DNA of 64,000 nt, taken from NCBI GenBank assembly GCA_964291275.2, contig OZ219800.1, forward strand, positions 124,001 through 188,000, written 5' to 3'. Both the position numbers and the translations under genes were made by a program. Shown piece by piece: positions 54,038 through 63,867 of this stretch. Within the stretch, counting starts at the first letter, position 1. Each line of letters begins with the position of its first letter. The notes beneath the pieces are model-generated. The model was not told the DNA's origin and ran no database searches. It was given only the letters and a program-made list of their open reading frames with translations. Origin of the DNA: Bin80 sp964291275. GTDB lineage: Bacteria; Bacteroidota; Rhodothermia; Rhodothermales; Bin80.

Positions 54038-57001
54038 CTACAAGTCAAGCGTACGCTTGGTCTGGACCATTTCAAAGGCCTCGATCTGATCATCAACTTT
54101 GATATCGTTGTAGTTCTCGACGCCAATCCCGCATTCATATCCAGAAACCACCTCACGGGCATCGTCCTTGAAGCGGCGAAGCGACGAGAGACGCCCTTTG
54201 TAGATGACCACACCTTCGCGTAGAACATGGACGGTATCACTTCGGCGGATACGTCCTTCGGATATATAGCAGCCCGCCACGGTCCCGACTTTGGGGACTT
54301 TGAAGATGTCACGGACATCCGCCACACCTGTGATTTTTTCAGTTTCTTCCGGTGTCAACAAGCCCTCCAATGCATCCCGAATGTCTTCAATGGCGTCGTA
54401 AATGATGGAGTACGTATGGATATCAATCTCTTCACGCTCCGCTGCTGTACGTGCGCCTGCTGTTGGACGCACTTGGAATCCAATGATCACCGCATCAGAT
54501 GCCGAGGCTAACATAACATCGCTTTCGGTGATGGCACCTACACCTGCGTGTATGATGCTGACCGCCACTTCATCCGTTGACAGCTTGTGGAGCGAATCGC
54601 TAATGGCCTCAACGGAACCTCCAACATCAGCTTTAATAATGAGGTTAAGCTCACTAAAATCACCCAATGCCATTCGGCGTCCGATATCTTCAAGCCGCAC
54701 GTGTTTGAATTGGCGCATTTTCTGTTCGCGCCATATTTGTTGACGTCGCTGCGCAATATCACGTGCTTCCGACTCATCCTCTACCCCGGCTAGCCGATCG
54801 CCGACCATTGGCTGTCCTGGTAATCCCAATACCAGGGCCGGTTCACTTGGGCCCGCGGTCTTTATGCGGTTATCGCGTTCATCAAACATAGCTCGAACCC
54901 GCCCGCCGTAAATGCCTGCCACAAACGGATCCCCTACCCTGAGTGTACCATTCTGGACGAGGACGGTAGCAACATTACCGCGCCCACGATCCAATCTGCT
55001 CTCAATTACAATGCCTAGAGCAGAACGTTCAATATTGCCTTTCAGCTCCAGGAGATCTGCTTCCAGAAGCACCTTCTCCAAGAGATCCTCAATGCCTTCG
55101 CCCGTTTTTGCTGAGACAAATGCACACTGGATCTTTCCACCGTATTGCTCAACTAGGACTCCGTAATCCGCAAGTTCTTTCATGACACGCTGCAGATCGG
55201 TATGCTCCAAATCAATCTTGTTGATTGCAACGATAAGGGCCACACCGGCCGCCTTTGCGTGATTGATCGCCTCAATTGTCTGAGGCATCACTGAATCGTT
55301 AGCCGCTACAACCAATATGACTACGTCGGTGACTTTTGCACCACGCGCACGCATAGCGGTGAATGCTTCGTGACCCGGTGTATCCAGAAAGGTTACCATA
55401 CGATCATCGTCGAGTTCGACCTTATAGGCACCGATATGCTGCGTAATACCTCCAGACTCGCCAGCTACAACGCTTGCATTACGAATATAATCGAGCAATG
55501 AGGTTTTCCCATGATCCACATGCCCCATCACGGTTACAACCGGGGCCCTCGGGCTCAAATCCTCTGGATCATCTTCTACTTCCTCAATGTCATCAACTCC
55601 AAACTCGGTAATGAACTCCACTTTACAGTCGAACTCATCGGCCACATAGGCTATGGTATCCGCATCCAGTCTCTGATTAATGGAAACCATCATCCCAGAG
55701 CTTAGCAACATACTAATGATCTCCGTAACCGGGACTCCCATCAGATCTGCAAGTTCACCGGTTGACACAAATTCGGTGACGCGAATCTCGCGCTCCCTCT
55801 GCTCCTCTTCGATCTGTACATTGAGGCGTTTTTCCGCTCGTTCCTGACGGCGAGCTCTCCGCCTCCGCTGACGCACCCGCGCTGTGCCTTGCTCTAACGA
55901 ACGGAGTGTCTCCTGAACTGACTGTCCAACTTCCGCCGAATCCACCTTGCTCTTACGTTTGCGCTTTTTCGGCTTACTAGGTGCCGGTTTATCTGTTGTT
56001 GTTTTGGTTGTTGCTGCAGGGCTGGGTGCAGGAGTGACAGGCTTCTTGCGTTTACGTTTCTTCCGTTTAGCGCGGGGAGGCTTGGTCTCCTTGACTTGTG
56101 CTAGATCTATTTTGCCAAGTATCTTCGTACCCTGCAACTTGTATCTGTCGGCCACAATAAGCGCATCAGATTCGTCCTCGTCCTTGCGGGATTCGGTCTT
56201 TTCAGGTTCAGTTACTTCTGCAGGGGCCTCCGTAATGTCAACGGTCTCGGTTATTTCGAGGGATTCCTCCTCACTGACCTCAGGTTTGATTTTTTCCTCA
56301 GGCTGCACATCAGCCACCTCTTCCTGGGCTTCAGGAAGCACTGCCGACTCTTCGACCACGGTGGTTTCACTCACCTCTTCCTGTACGTGAACTGTCTCTT
56401 CCTGTACCTCAGGTTCTTTGGGGACAGCTGGTTCTTCTTCCAGTGTAACTACTGCCTCTTCCCGTATAATTGGCTCCTCCACATCCGATGTAGTTTCCTC
56501 GACGGCTGGCTTTTCAACCGCAATGGTTTCAGTCACATCTTCCGGTGCAGTCAATTCCTCCTGCACTTCTTCCTCCTGAGGTACAATTGCTTCCGACTTC
56601 TCAACAGGAGTCGGTTCGAACTCATCGGCAGGGGTTTCCTCAACGGCCGACTCGGGCTCAGGTTCATCCTGTTTCGGCTGTGTTACCGTTGGAACTGTTT
56701 TTTTCGCACTGCTTGGTGCTGAGTCCCCACTTGATGCAGCCAACTCTGCCTCACGCATAGCGCGAAGCTCCTCCACACGGGCACGCATTTCACGGTCTTC
56801 CGCAAAATAATCTAGGAGGTCCAGATGCACATCCTGATCGGTGATGGCCGCATTGACACCATTTCCCTTCAACGCACTTGCATGCCCCTGTTCGGTTAGA
56901 TAATTGACAATAGTGTCAATAGTCAGGTTGAGCTCCTTGGCTACTTTATGTAGCCGGACCTTTTTGAATTTCTTCGGTTTTTTGGTGGCGGTAGTCGCCA
57001 T
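54038..57001 (-). CDS. infB: translation initiation factor IF-2
   Basis: 987 residues. An N-terminal IF2 module (VRLHKVAKELNLTIDTIV) is followed by a long acidic, Glu/Pro/Val-rich linker (about residues 90-330) and a basic stretch. The GTPase has P-loop GHVDHGKTS at about 493, LDTPGHEAF and NKIDL. The C-terminal domains follow (RPTAGARTAAEREEIDI). It delivers initiator tRNA to the ribosome. The long linker is rich in repeats but in frame. Confidence 0.98.
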   Translation of the reverse strand: MATTATKKPKKFKKVRLHKVAKELNLTIDTIVNYLTEQGHASALKGNGVNAAITDQDVHLDLLDYFAEDREMRARVEELRAMREAELAASSGDSAPSSAKKTVPTVTQPKQDEPEPESAVEETPADEFEPTPVEKSEAIVPQEEEVQEELTAPEDVTETIAVEKPAVEETTSDVEEPIIREEAVVTLEEEPAVPKEPEVQEETVHVQEEVSETTVVEESAVLPEAQEEVADVQPEEKIKPEVSEEESLEITETVDITEAPAEVTEPEKTESRKDEDESDALIVADRYKLQGTKILGKIDLAQVKETKPPRAKRKKRKRKKPVTPAPSPAATTKTTTDKPAPSKPKKRKRKSKVDSAEVGQSVQETLRSLEQGTARVRQRRRRARRQERAEKRLNVQIEEEQREREIRVTEFVSTGELADLMGVPVTEIISMLLSSGMMVSINQRLDADTIAYVADEFDCKVEFITEFGVDDIEEVEDDPEDLSPRAPVVTVMGHVDHGKTSLLDYIRNASVVAGESGGITQHIGAYKVELDDDRMVTFLDTPGHEAFTAMRARGAKVTDVVILVVAANDSVMPQTIEAINHAKAAGVALIVAINKIDLEHTDLQRVMKELADYGVLVEQYGGKIQCAFVSAKTGEGIEDLLEKVLLEADLLELKGNIERSALGIVIESRLDRGRGNVATVLVQNGTLRVGDPFVAGIYGGRVRAMFDERDNRIKTAGPSEPALVLGLPGQPMVGDRLAGVEDESEARDIAQRRQQIWREQKMRQFKHVRLEDIGRRMALGDFSELNLIIKADVGGSVEAISDSLHKLSTDEVAVSIIHAGVGAITESDVMLASASDAVIIGFQVRPTAGARTAAEREEIDIHTYSIIYDAIEDIRDALEGLLTPEETEKITGVADVRDIFKVPKVGTVAGCYISEGRIRRSDTVHVLREGVVIYKGRLSSLRRFKDDAREVVSGYECGIGVENYNDIKVDDQIEAFEMVQTKRTLDL

Positions 57002-57042
57002 GTGCGCTGTCTGAGTCGGTTTCTTATACTAACACGATACTG

Positions 57043-58332
57043 CTAAAACTCAAATTCTTCTTCCAACTCCTCCCCCTCCTCGTCATCAAATTCGGATTTA
57101 ATAGATTCCATGACGTGCGTAGCTATTTTAACACTCAGTTGGCTTCTACGAACGAGTTCTTCGACAGAAAGCTGGAGCACTGCCTTTGCAGAATCACATC
57201 CAATGCTTCGTAATCGCTCAATGATCTCGTCGTCAAATTCGTCGGAAAATTCTTCAATCTCCACATCCTCTTCGTCCGCTGGTATCTCTCGGAAAATATC
57301 CAGTTCGATGCCTGTCATACGCGATGCAAGGCGAACATTGATTGCTCCCTTGCCTATGGCCTGACTGACCTCATCTGCCTTAACGACCACCTTGGCCGTA
57401 GGCGGATCTAGGGTATCATTGATCTTTACCTGGACTGGATTTGATGGAGAGAGGGTTCGCTTGATCAACGTATATGGATCATCTGTCCACTCCATGACAT
57501 CAATATTTTCATTACTGAGTTCACGCACAACTGCATGAATGCGATTGCCCTTGAGTCCCACACAGGCACCCACAGGATCTATGCGCTCATCATGGCTGAT
57601 AACGGCTACTTTGGCCCGGTCTCCTGGCTCACGCTCAACTGCCTTAATCTCGACAATGCCTTCGTCAATCTCCGGCACTTCAAGCTCGAAGAGGCGCTCC
57701 ATGAGCTGAGGCGCTGCGCGGCTAATGATCACCTGCGGATTGCTACCTGCATCCCGGCGCACCTCTTTGACGACTGCCCGCAGCATGTCTCCTTTGCGAT
57801 AGCGATCGCGCGGGATCTGTTCGTCCCGAGGCATAATTAATTCGATCCTGTTATGCAGGACCAATACTTCCCTGCGCCGCACCTGATAAATCTCACCGAC
57901 CACTAATTCACCCACAAGGTCAGAATATTCCGCGAAAATATTCTGTTTCTCTATATCCCTGATCCGATTGCGAAAAGTATAGCGGGCCGCCTGTACTGCG
58001 CGTCGGCCAAATTCTAAAATAGATATTTCTTCTGCAACCTCATCTTCCACCTCAAAATCATCTTCAATCTTGAGCGCATCTCTGAGCTCAATCTGAGTAA
58101 CCGGATCGGATAGGTCATAGTCCCCTACGATTTCCCGGATATGCAAAACTTGAACATCCCCGTGATCCGGGTTCAGAATAATCTCGAAGGCTTCGTCTGA
58201 ACCGAACCGAACTCGGATCATCGATCTAATCACGTCTTCTACGATCAATTGGAGTGTATCCCGATCTATATCCTTCTCGCGAGCAATCTCGGCAAATGAC
58301 GAAACAAGGTCTCTACTATGCATTTCAGTCAC
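57043..58332 (-). CDS. nusA: transcription factor NusA
   Basis: 429 residues. N-terminal RNAP-binding domain (DLVSSFAEIAREKDIDRDTL), S1 domain (LVVGEIYQVRRREVLVLHNR), and KH domains with VGACVGLKGNRIHAVVRELS and AIGKGAINVRLASRMTGIEL. A short acidic C-terminal part with one helical repeat follows (LSVEELVRRSQLSVKIATHV). It acts in elongation, pausing and termination. It lies between rimP and infB, as usual. Confidence 0.97.
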   Translation of the reverse strand: MTEMHSRDLVSSFAEIAREKDIDRDTLQLIVEDVIRSMIRVRFGSDEAFEIILNPDHGDVQVLHIREIVGDYDLSDPVTQIELRDALKIEDDFEVEDEVAEEISILEFGRRAVQAARYTFRNRIRDIEKQNIFAEYSDLVGELVVGEIYQVRRREVLVLHNRIELIMPRDEQIPRDRYRKGDMLRAVVKEVRRDAGSNPQVIISRAAPQLMERLFELEVPEIDEGIVEIKAVEREPGDRAKVAVISHDERIDPVGACVGLKGNRIHAVVRELSNENIDVMEWTDDPYTLIKRTLSPSNPVQVKINDTLDPPTAKVVVKADEVSQAIGKGAINVRLASRMTGIELDIFREIPADEEDVEIEEFSDEFDDEIIERLRSIGCDSAKAVLQLSVEELVRRSQLSVKIATHVMESIKSEFDDEEGEELEEEFEF

Positions 58333-58344
58333 TTAATGTTATGG

Positions 58345-58815
58345 CTACCAAGGCAACTGTATTTTGGCCCATTGGATATCACTGTGCAGAATTTCTGCGG
58401 ATTGAGTTCCATTCTGAATCTGAATGGATGATTCCCCTACCGCTATCAGTTCCCCACAGGTTTCTGTAAAGGCATCGTTCTGTTTTCGATAGTGAACACG
58501 CAGCTTACGCCCGAGATGTTTTCGATACTGCCGAGGGAGGCGCAAAGGACGTTTTGCCCCCGGCGTAGATACATTAAGCGTGTAATGGCCCGGCATAATT
58601 TCTTCTGTATCCAGGATAAAGCTGATTTCCCGGTTCAATCCGGCAAGTTGATTGACTCCAAGCGCATCATCACTTTCAACAAAAACGTCAATCACGTGAG
58701 AGCCTTGAGTACCGCGCACCGAAAATTCGACCAAGAAGATCGGGCCGTCTTCCAGCATATTTTCTATGAGCGCACATACACGCTCTTCAAGTGCAACAGT
58801 ATCCATAATTGCCAT
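58345..58815 (-). CDS. rimP: ribosome maturation factor RimP
   Basis: 156 residues, standard length. Motifs: GSHVIDVFVESDDALGVNQL, LNREISFILDTEEIMPGHYT, VSTPGAKRPLRLPRQYRKH. It acts in 30S assembly. No Shine-Dalgarno is apparent before the ATG at 58815; a terminator-like hairpin with its T-run ends just 5 bp upstream. A start at the Met at residue 4 would not provide one either. Confidence 0.93.
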   Translation of the reverse strand: MAIMDTVALEERVCALIENMLEDGPIFLVEFSVRGTQGSHVIDVFVESDDALGVNQLAGLNREISFILDTEEIMPGHYTLNVSTPGAKRPLRLPRQYRKHLGRKLRVHYRKQNDAFTETCGELIAVGESSIQIQNGTQSAEILHSDIQWAKIQLPW

Positions 58816-58820
58816 ATGTC

Positions 58821-58844
58821 AAAAACGCCCGATTTCGACGGGCG
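58821..58844 (-). terminator. terminator-like hairpin directly before rimP
   Basis: On the minus strand CGCCCG and CGGGCG flank a 7-base loop, followed by TTTTT. The T-run ends five bases before the rimP start. A segment about 30 bases further upstream, GCGGGCGC, could pair with the 5' arm and open the hairpin, which suggests an attenuator. It could also simply end the nadB transcript. Confidence 0.65.
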
Positions 58845-59019
58845 CAGCTCACAGCGTCAATACAACAAAAAAGGGCGCCCGCTACCGAGCTCCCATCTGC
58901 CGCCAGACGACCATTGCCAGAGGCTGCACAATAGGCAGCGCACGGGTGCACGATCGTAGCGTGGATAGTTACTGTCTTAAGGGGCTATTGTTTCACGTTC
59001 AGAGAATTTCATGGAAATT

Positions 59020-60627
59020 TTATACCAGGCTGGGACGCTTTTCAGTGCCTACCTGCTCCGGATAATCCAGTGTGTAATGTAAGCCACGGCTTTCACGCCG
59101 CATTTGCGCACTGCGGATCACTAGGTAGGCAACTGCTATAAGATTGCGTAGCTCGCAGAGCCGGCTGGAAATGCGCGTCCGATGATAAAACTCTTCCACC
59201 TCTTCGTAAAGCAGTTTTGTTCGGCGCAGTGCTCGGGCAAGTCGCAAATTCGACCGAACTATGCCGACGTAATTCCACATCGTCCGTTGAAGCTCATCAC
59301 GATTGTGCGATATCAGCACCCATTCTCCCTGGCGTTCTGTACCCGAAGCATCCCAATCAGGTACCGTCTCATTGAATGAACGTACTGCTGCAATCTGTGG
59401 GGCAATCTTAATGGCTCTCCGACTGAATACGAGGGCTTCCAATAGCGAATTGCTGGCCAGTCTGTTCGCTCCGTGTAATCCAGTACAGGCAACCTCCCCT
59501 ATGGCCATCAATCCAGAGATACTGGTCCTTGCCAATTGGTTGGTCTGGACTCCACCGCACTGGTAATGTGCGGCCGGGACAACCGGAATGGGTTCATTTG
59601 TCGGATCTACACCAAATTTGCGGCACGTTCCTACGATATGTGGAAAATTCTCCTCTATCTCATTTGTCTTGGTGTGAGAAATATCCAGGAAAACATAGCC
59701 TTCTCCGCGATGCTTGAGCTGATCGTCGATCGCGCGTGCAACTATGTCTCTGGGAGCCAGCTCAGCTCGTGCATCATAACTTTTCATGAAGGCATCCCCA
59801 CTCTGATTTAAAAGAATGCCACCATGACCACGAACGGCTTCAGATATCAGAAATGCTCGCCCTTTGTGCGACTGTCCCCGTCCCTGATAAAGCGCTGTTG
59901 GATGAAATTGTACGAACTCCATATTGGCTACGCGCGCTTTTGCACGATATGCCATAGCAACCCCGTCACCCGTAGCAATGGATGGATTAGTCGTATGCTG
60001 GTACACCGCGCACGATCCACCTGTGGCCAGTAGCGTCACTCGTGCCAAAAAGGTGTGCACGGACTCATCCTTTTCGTCCAATACATAGGCACCAAAACAG
60101 TTAATATCCGGTCGCAGCCGGGTAACGTACTGTCCTAAATGGTGTTCAGTAATCAGATCGACCGCATAGTGAAAGTCAAAAACGGTGATGTTGGGGTGTG
60201 CAATAATTGCTGCCAGGAGAACCCGCTCAATCTCCCGCCCGGTTGCATCTTTTGCATGAATGATTCGGGGATGAGTGTGCCCGCCCTCGCGCCCCAAATG
60301 CAACTGTCCCCCTACCTCTGTGAATGAGGCGCCCAGATCAATCAATGTCTGGATTTCACGAGGCCCTTCGGTAATTACGCTTCTCACAACATCCTCGTCA
60401 CAGAGGCCTGCACCAGCAACAAGTGTATCATTAACATGGCTCTCAAGCGAATCTTCCTTGTCCCAGACACCTGCAATACCGCCCTGTGCATAATTGGTGT
60501 TCGACTCAGCAGTCTCCTTTTTGGTAATTATGGCTACGCGGCCATGTTCGGCCACGCCCAGAGAAAACCATAATCCAGCTATGCCACTGCCTAAGACGAG
60601 GTAATCATATTGGTATCGGTTTGCCAT
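59020..60627 (-). CDS. nadB: L-aspartate oxidase
   Basis: 535 residues; a flavoprotein that oxidises aspartate to iminoaspartate for NAD synthesis. The FAD-binding GSGIAGLWFSLGV at the start, then SNTNYAQGGIAGVWDKEDS and HLGREGGHTHPRIIHAKDAT. The C-terminus carries ESRGLHYTLDYPE, typical of NadB. Its start lies 2 bp after the prfB stop, so they form one transcript. No nadA or nadC is adjacent. Confidence 0.95.
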   Translation of the reverse strand: MANRYQYDYLVLGSGIAGLWFSLGVAEHGRVAIITKKETAESNTNYAQGGIAGVWDKEDSLESHVNDTLVAGAGLCDEDVVRSVITEGPREIQTLIDLGASFTEVGGQLHLGREGGHTHPRIIHAKDATGREIERVLLAAIIAHPNITVFDFHYAVDLITEHHLGQYVTRLRPDINCFGAYVLDEKDESVHTFLARVTLLATGGSCAVYQHTTNPSIATGDGVAMAYRAKARVANMEFVQFHPTALYQGRGQSHKGRAFLISEAVRGHGGILLNQSGDAFMKSYDARAELAPRDIVARAIDDQLKHRGEGYVFLDISHTKTNEIEENFPHIVGTCRKFGVDPTNEPIPVVPAAHYQCGGVQTNQLARTSISGLMAIGEVACTGLHGANRLASNSLLEALVFSRRAIKIAPQIAAVRSFNETVPDWDASGTERQGEWVLISHNRDELQRTMWNYVGIVRSNLRLARALRRTKLLYEEVEEFYHRTRISSRLCELRNLIAVAYLVIRSAQMRRESRGLHYTLDYPEQVGTEKRPSLV

Positions 60628-60629
60628 GA

Positions 60630-61731
60630 TTACTGCAGCAGGTAAGCCTTAATGAATGCATCTAGGTCTCCATCCATAATTGCTTGAACATTAGTCACCT
60701 TGAGTTCTGTCCGATGGTCGTTCACCATCGTGTACGGCTGGAACACGTAGGAGCGAATCTGACTGCCAAAATCAATCCGTTTCTTTTCCGCCGAACGCTT
60801 GTTCTTCTCTGCCTCTTGGATTGCCTGCTCCAAACGATAGACACGGCTCTTGAGCATGGTCATAGCGCGATCTCTGTTCTGACGCTGGCTGCGCTCCTCT
60901 GTACATTCTGCCGCGACCCGGATCCGCTCCCCATCCGAAAGTACCCCCGTCCAAATTAGTCGTACCCCAGTCTCTAGTTTATTGACGTTTTGCCCACCCT
61001 TGCCACCAGAGCGAAAAGTTTGCAACTCGATATCAGCAGCCCGTAAATCAATCTCGATGGTGTCATCAATCTCAGGGTAGACAAATACACTCGCAAACGA
61101 TGTATGACGACGTGCATTCGAATCAAACGGAGAAATACGCACAAGCCGATGCACCCCGGATTCAGCCTTCAGGTATCCATAAGCAAAATCTCCCTGGATT
61201 CCAAGCGAGGCGCTTTTAATACCAGCTACATCACCCTCCTGGTACCCAAGCAAAAGAACCTTATATCCTTGCCGTTCGGCGTATCGGGTGTACATGCGCA
61301 GCAGCATTTCGGCCCAATCCTGACTTTCTGTCCCCCCCGCTCCAGGATTGACTGTCAGGATGGCGTTACGCTGATCGTCTTCTCCTGCAAGCATGCTCCG
61401 CAGCTCCAGGGCTTCAACGGATTCATGCAAGGCTCTAAAGCTTGCCTCTATGTCCTGATCAAGGTCCTCACCTTCCTCCTCAGCAAGCTCTAACAACGTA
61501 GAGAGATCCTCTGCGTGCTCAGATATAGTTGCGTATGCGTCAAGCCAGGTCTTTTCTGATGCGATCTCGCGCTCAGTGGCTTGTGCTGCCTCCGCATCGT
61601 TCCAGTAGTCCGGTGCCAAGCGCTTCCTGTTTAGTTCCTCAATACGTTCTGATCGCTTGGCCAAGTCAAAGATAGCCTCCGAGCACGCGCGCACGCTCTA
61701 GTAAGCCTTCTATTTCAGGTCTGGGTATCAT
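60630..61731 (-). CDS. prfB: peptide chain release factor 2, with programmed +1 frameshift
   Basis: The first frame starts at ATG 61731 and reads 21 codons to a TGA at 61668-61666. The site is CTC GGA GGC TAT CTT TGA C, with a Shine-Dalgarno-like GGAGG just before the slippery CTT. Slipping +1 to GAC continues in the frame that starts DLAKRSERIEELNRKRL, giving about 366 residues. RF2 features are the SPF motif (VRISPFDSNARRHTS) that reads UGA/UAA stops and the GGQ motif (FRSGGKGGQNVNKLE). The 61668 TGA stop provides autoregulation: when RF2 is scarce, more frameshift product is made. Confidence 0.95.
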
Positions 61732-62164
61732 TTTTAAGGATGCTGTTGGCTATTATGCTGGCCGTTCCACGAACTATACTCTCAAACACCTGCAGCCACC
61801 TATGTGTTCAAGAGAAAGTTGTGAGATTATACGGCAAGAGTAACCATATTACGCATTGTACAGTGATTCTTGTATCAATTTCACGGGTTATAAGGGTGGC
61901 TAATGCCAACACTCCTCACCTCGCAGACGCCCCAGTCCCGGAGGCATTAGATAGAATCATATAGGAATCGCAGGTTATTCTCGGCACCATGTTCCTGATA
62001 TCCTGTTTCCAGTACTGCGTATAACGACAGAAGCGGTTACTCACGTATGTGATTCCTAAAGCTATCGACGCTGGCAGTTTAATATTAATCGCTTCCGGTA
62101 TCATTATCCCGTCGAGAATATTACGAGAAGGTTTCCTTTTTTCCCCGGAACCTCCACCACTCGG
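61732..62164. other. 433-bp stretch without recognisable genes
   Basis: Nothing identifiable lies between the prfB start and the membrane-protein gene on the same strand. It should hold the promoter for prfB-nadB. No RNA gene or repeat is evident. Confidence 0.5.
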
Positions 62165-62692
62165 CTATTCACTATTGCCTTCTAAACCTTGGTCTAGCCA
62201 ATCTTCCGATGGTGGGAGAGCTTTTGCAGTCTTCTGTGCATCTTGAAGAATAGACGGGGCGGTGCGAGGCGGTCGCCTTATCAGTTTTCCTTCCATGAAT
62301 TCGAAGAATTGAACAATCCAGCGAAAAAGATGAAGCATTGACTTGACAAAAGGGGGAGCAACCAAAGGACGAACTGAGGAGCCCAATGCTCCACCCGCTA
62401 TTCCGAGCAGCACGCCAATCAATACAGTAATAACAGGGATCAGTACACTCGGAATGCCCCCGAAAAGCCCTCCGATGAGATTTAGCAAGCGTTGAGTTGG
62501 AGCTGATGCTACAATAAATGCATGTGCTACAGACAACCCCCAGGACAGTCCCACAGCAATCCCTCCGGCAAGCCATCCCTTCTTGCTACCAAGAATCCCC
62601 GCTATGATACCCCCAGCAATACTCCAAGTCCATCCAAACATCAGGTGGAATGCAAGAGCTGTTAAGGTACCCAGCAGAAGCCTTAGAGTCAT
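62165..62692 (-). CDS. predicted inner-membrane protein of unknown function
   Basis: 175 residues with about four hydrophobic helices, many Gly and Ala (IAGGIIAGILGSKKGWLAGG, LNLIGGLFGGIPSVLIPVIT), then an amphipathic C-terminal part. I do not recognise a family. Its start overlaps the aminotransferase stop by 4 bp, which implies coupling with that gene. Confidence 0.65.
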   Translation of the reverse strand: MTLRLLLGTLTALAFHLMFGWTWSIAGGIIAGILGSKKGWLAGGIAVGLSWGLSVAHAFIVASAPTQRLLNLIGGLFGGIPSVLIPVITVLIGVLLGIAGGALGSSVRPLVAPPFVKSMLHLFRWIVQFFEFMEGKLIRRPPRTAPSILQDAQKTAKALPPSEDWLDQGLEGNSE

Positions 62693-63855
62693 GTGGTCCT
62701 ACATTTTTGAGCAAACCTAGCAATGCGGCGACTTGCTTCGGCCACCTTATCATCGGCCGTGGCATAAGAACAACGTACGAATCCTGCACCACTTGGACCA
62801 AAAGCATCGCCTGGTACCACAGCTACGGACTCCTCATGAATCAAACCCTGTGCAAAGTCCTCCGAGTTCAGACCTGTTGATCGAATATCAGGGAAACAGT
62901 AAAAAGCTCCCTCCGGCTCAAACGTACTGAGTCCAGCTGCCCGTAAACCATCCACAAGTACCCGCCTGCGGCCATCGTACGCCTGGCGCATATGCTCAAC
63001 ATCAGGGCCGCATTCCTGAATTGCAGCCAGTGCACCGTACTGGGCCATGGTTGGTGCACTCATGACCATATACTGATGCACCTTATAGAGCCCACTATAG
63101 ATCGAGCGTGGTGCAACAGCATAACCTAGCCGCCAGCCGGTCATGGCATATGCTTTCGAAAAGCCTCCCAAAATAATACTCCGTTCACGCAGGGATTCAA
63201 TTGCCCATGCACTGGCATGTCCGGTCAACTTTGCTTCACCGTAAATGAGTTGATCGTAAATCTCATCCGAAAGCAGTATAAGGTCGTGTGCTTCCGCTAA
63301 GGCGGCAATTTCCACAAGTGTTTCCCGTTTCAGGACAGCCCCAGTAGGATTATTCGGATAACCTATAAAAATCATCCGGGTACGTGGAGTTATCCTGCTG
63401 GCAATATCTTCAGCTGTAACTTCGAAGTTCTTTTCTGCGCTGGTCGGTACATGCACTACTCGGCCGTGTGCAAACCTGGCGAGAGGGCCATAAGACACAA
63501 AGCATGGCTCCGGTATCAGTACCTCATCCCCGGGATTAAGTAAAGCCAACATGGCTAACTCCATAGCCTCGCTGACACCGACCGTGATCAAAACCTGATC
63601 TGCTTCTACAGGATATCCGTACAGACTATTGAGATGCGCTGCAATTGCTTCACGAAGCTCTAGCAGTCCGGCATTGGAGGTGTAACCTGTCTTGCCTGCT
63701 GCTAACGAGGTAACCGCTGCATCAATAACTGCACGTGGTGTCACAAAGTCAGGCTCTCCTATCCCCAGCGAAATCACGTCTTCCATCGTAGCCGCAATGT
63801 CAAAGAAGCGGCGAATCCCGCTGGGAGGAACTGACTGGATATGTTTGGCAAGCAT
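62689..63855 (-). CDS. class I/II pyridoxal-phosphate aminotransferase
   Basis: 388 residues. The PLP lysine is Lys 234 (GGFSKAYAMTGWRLGYA); supporting motifs are YPNNPTG at 166-172 and SDEIY at 196-200, with the phosphate contact in SLGIGEPDF at the start. The family includes aspartate and aromatic aminotransferases; the exact amino donor cannot be told. It is coupled to the membrane-protein gene and lies 12 bp after the ALDH gene. Confidence 0.93.
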   Translation of the reverse strand: MLAKHIQSVPPSGIRRFFDIAATMEDVISLGIGEPDFVTPRAVIDAAVTSLAAGKTGYTSNAGLLELREAIAAHLNSLYGYPVEADQVLITVGVSEAMELAMLALLNPGDEVLIPEPCFVSYGPLARFAHGRVVHVPTSAEKNFEVTAEDIASRITPRTRMIFIGYPNNPTGAVLKRETLVEIAALAEAHDLILLSDEIYDQLIYGEAKLTGHASAWAIESLRERSIILGGFSKAYAMTGWRLGYAVAPRSIYSGLYKVHQYMVMSAPTMAQYGALAAIQECGPDVEHMRQAYDGRRRVLVDGLRAAGLSTFEPEGAFYCFPDIRSTGLNSEDFAQGLIHEESVAVVPGDAFGPSGAGFVRCSYATADDKVAEASRRIARFAQKCRTT

Positions 63856-63867
63856 CCTAAGCGTATT

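Noticed and set aside
58850..58960. Possible tRNA-like D-arm before rimP
   Set aside because: GAGCTCGGTAGC resembles a D-arm, but no T-arm motif, anticodon stem or acceptor stem can be formed around it.
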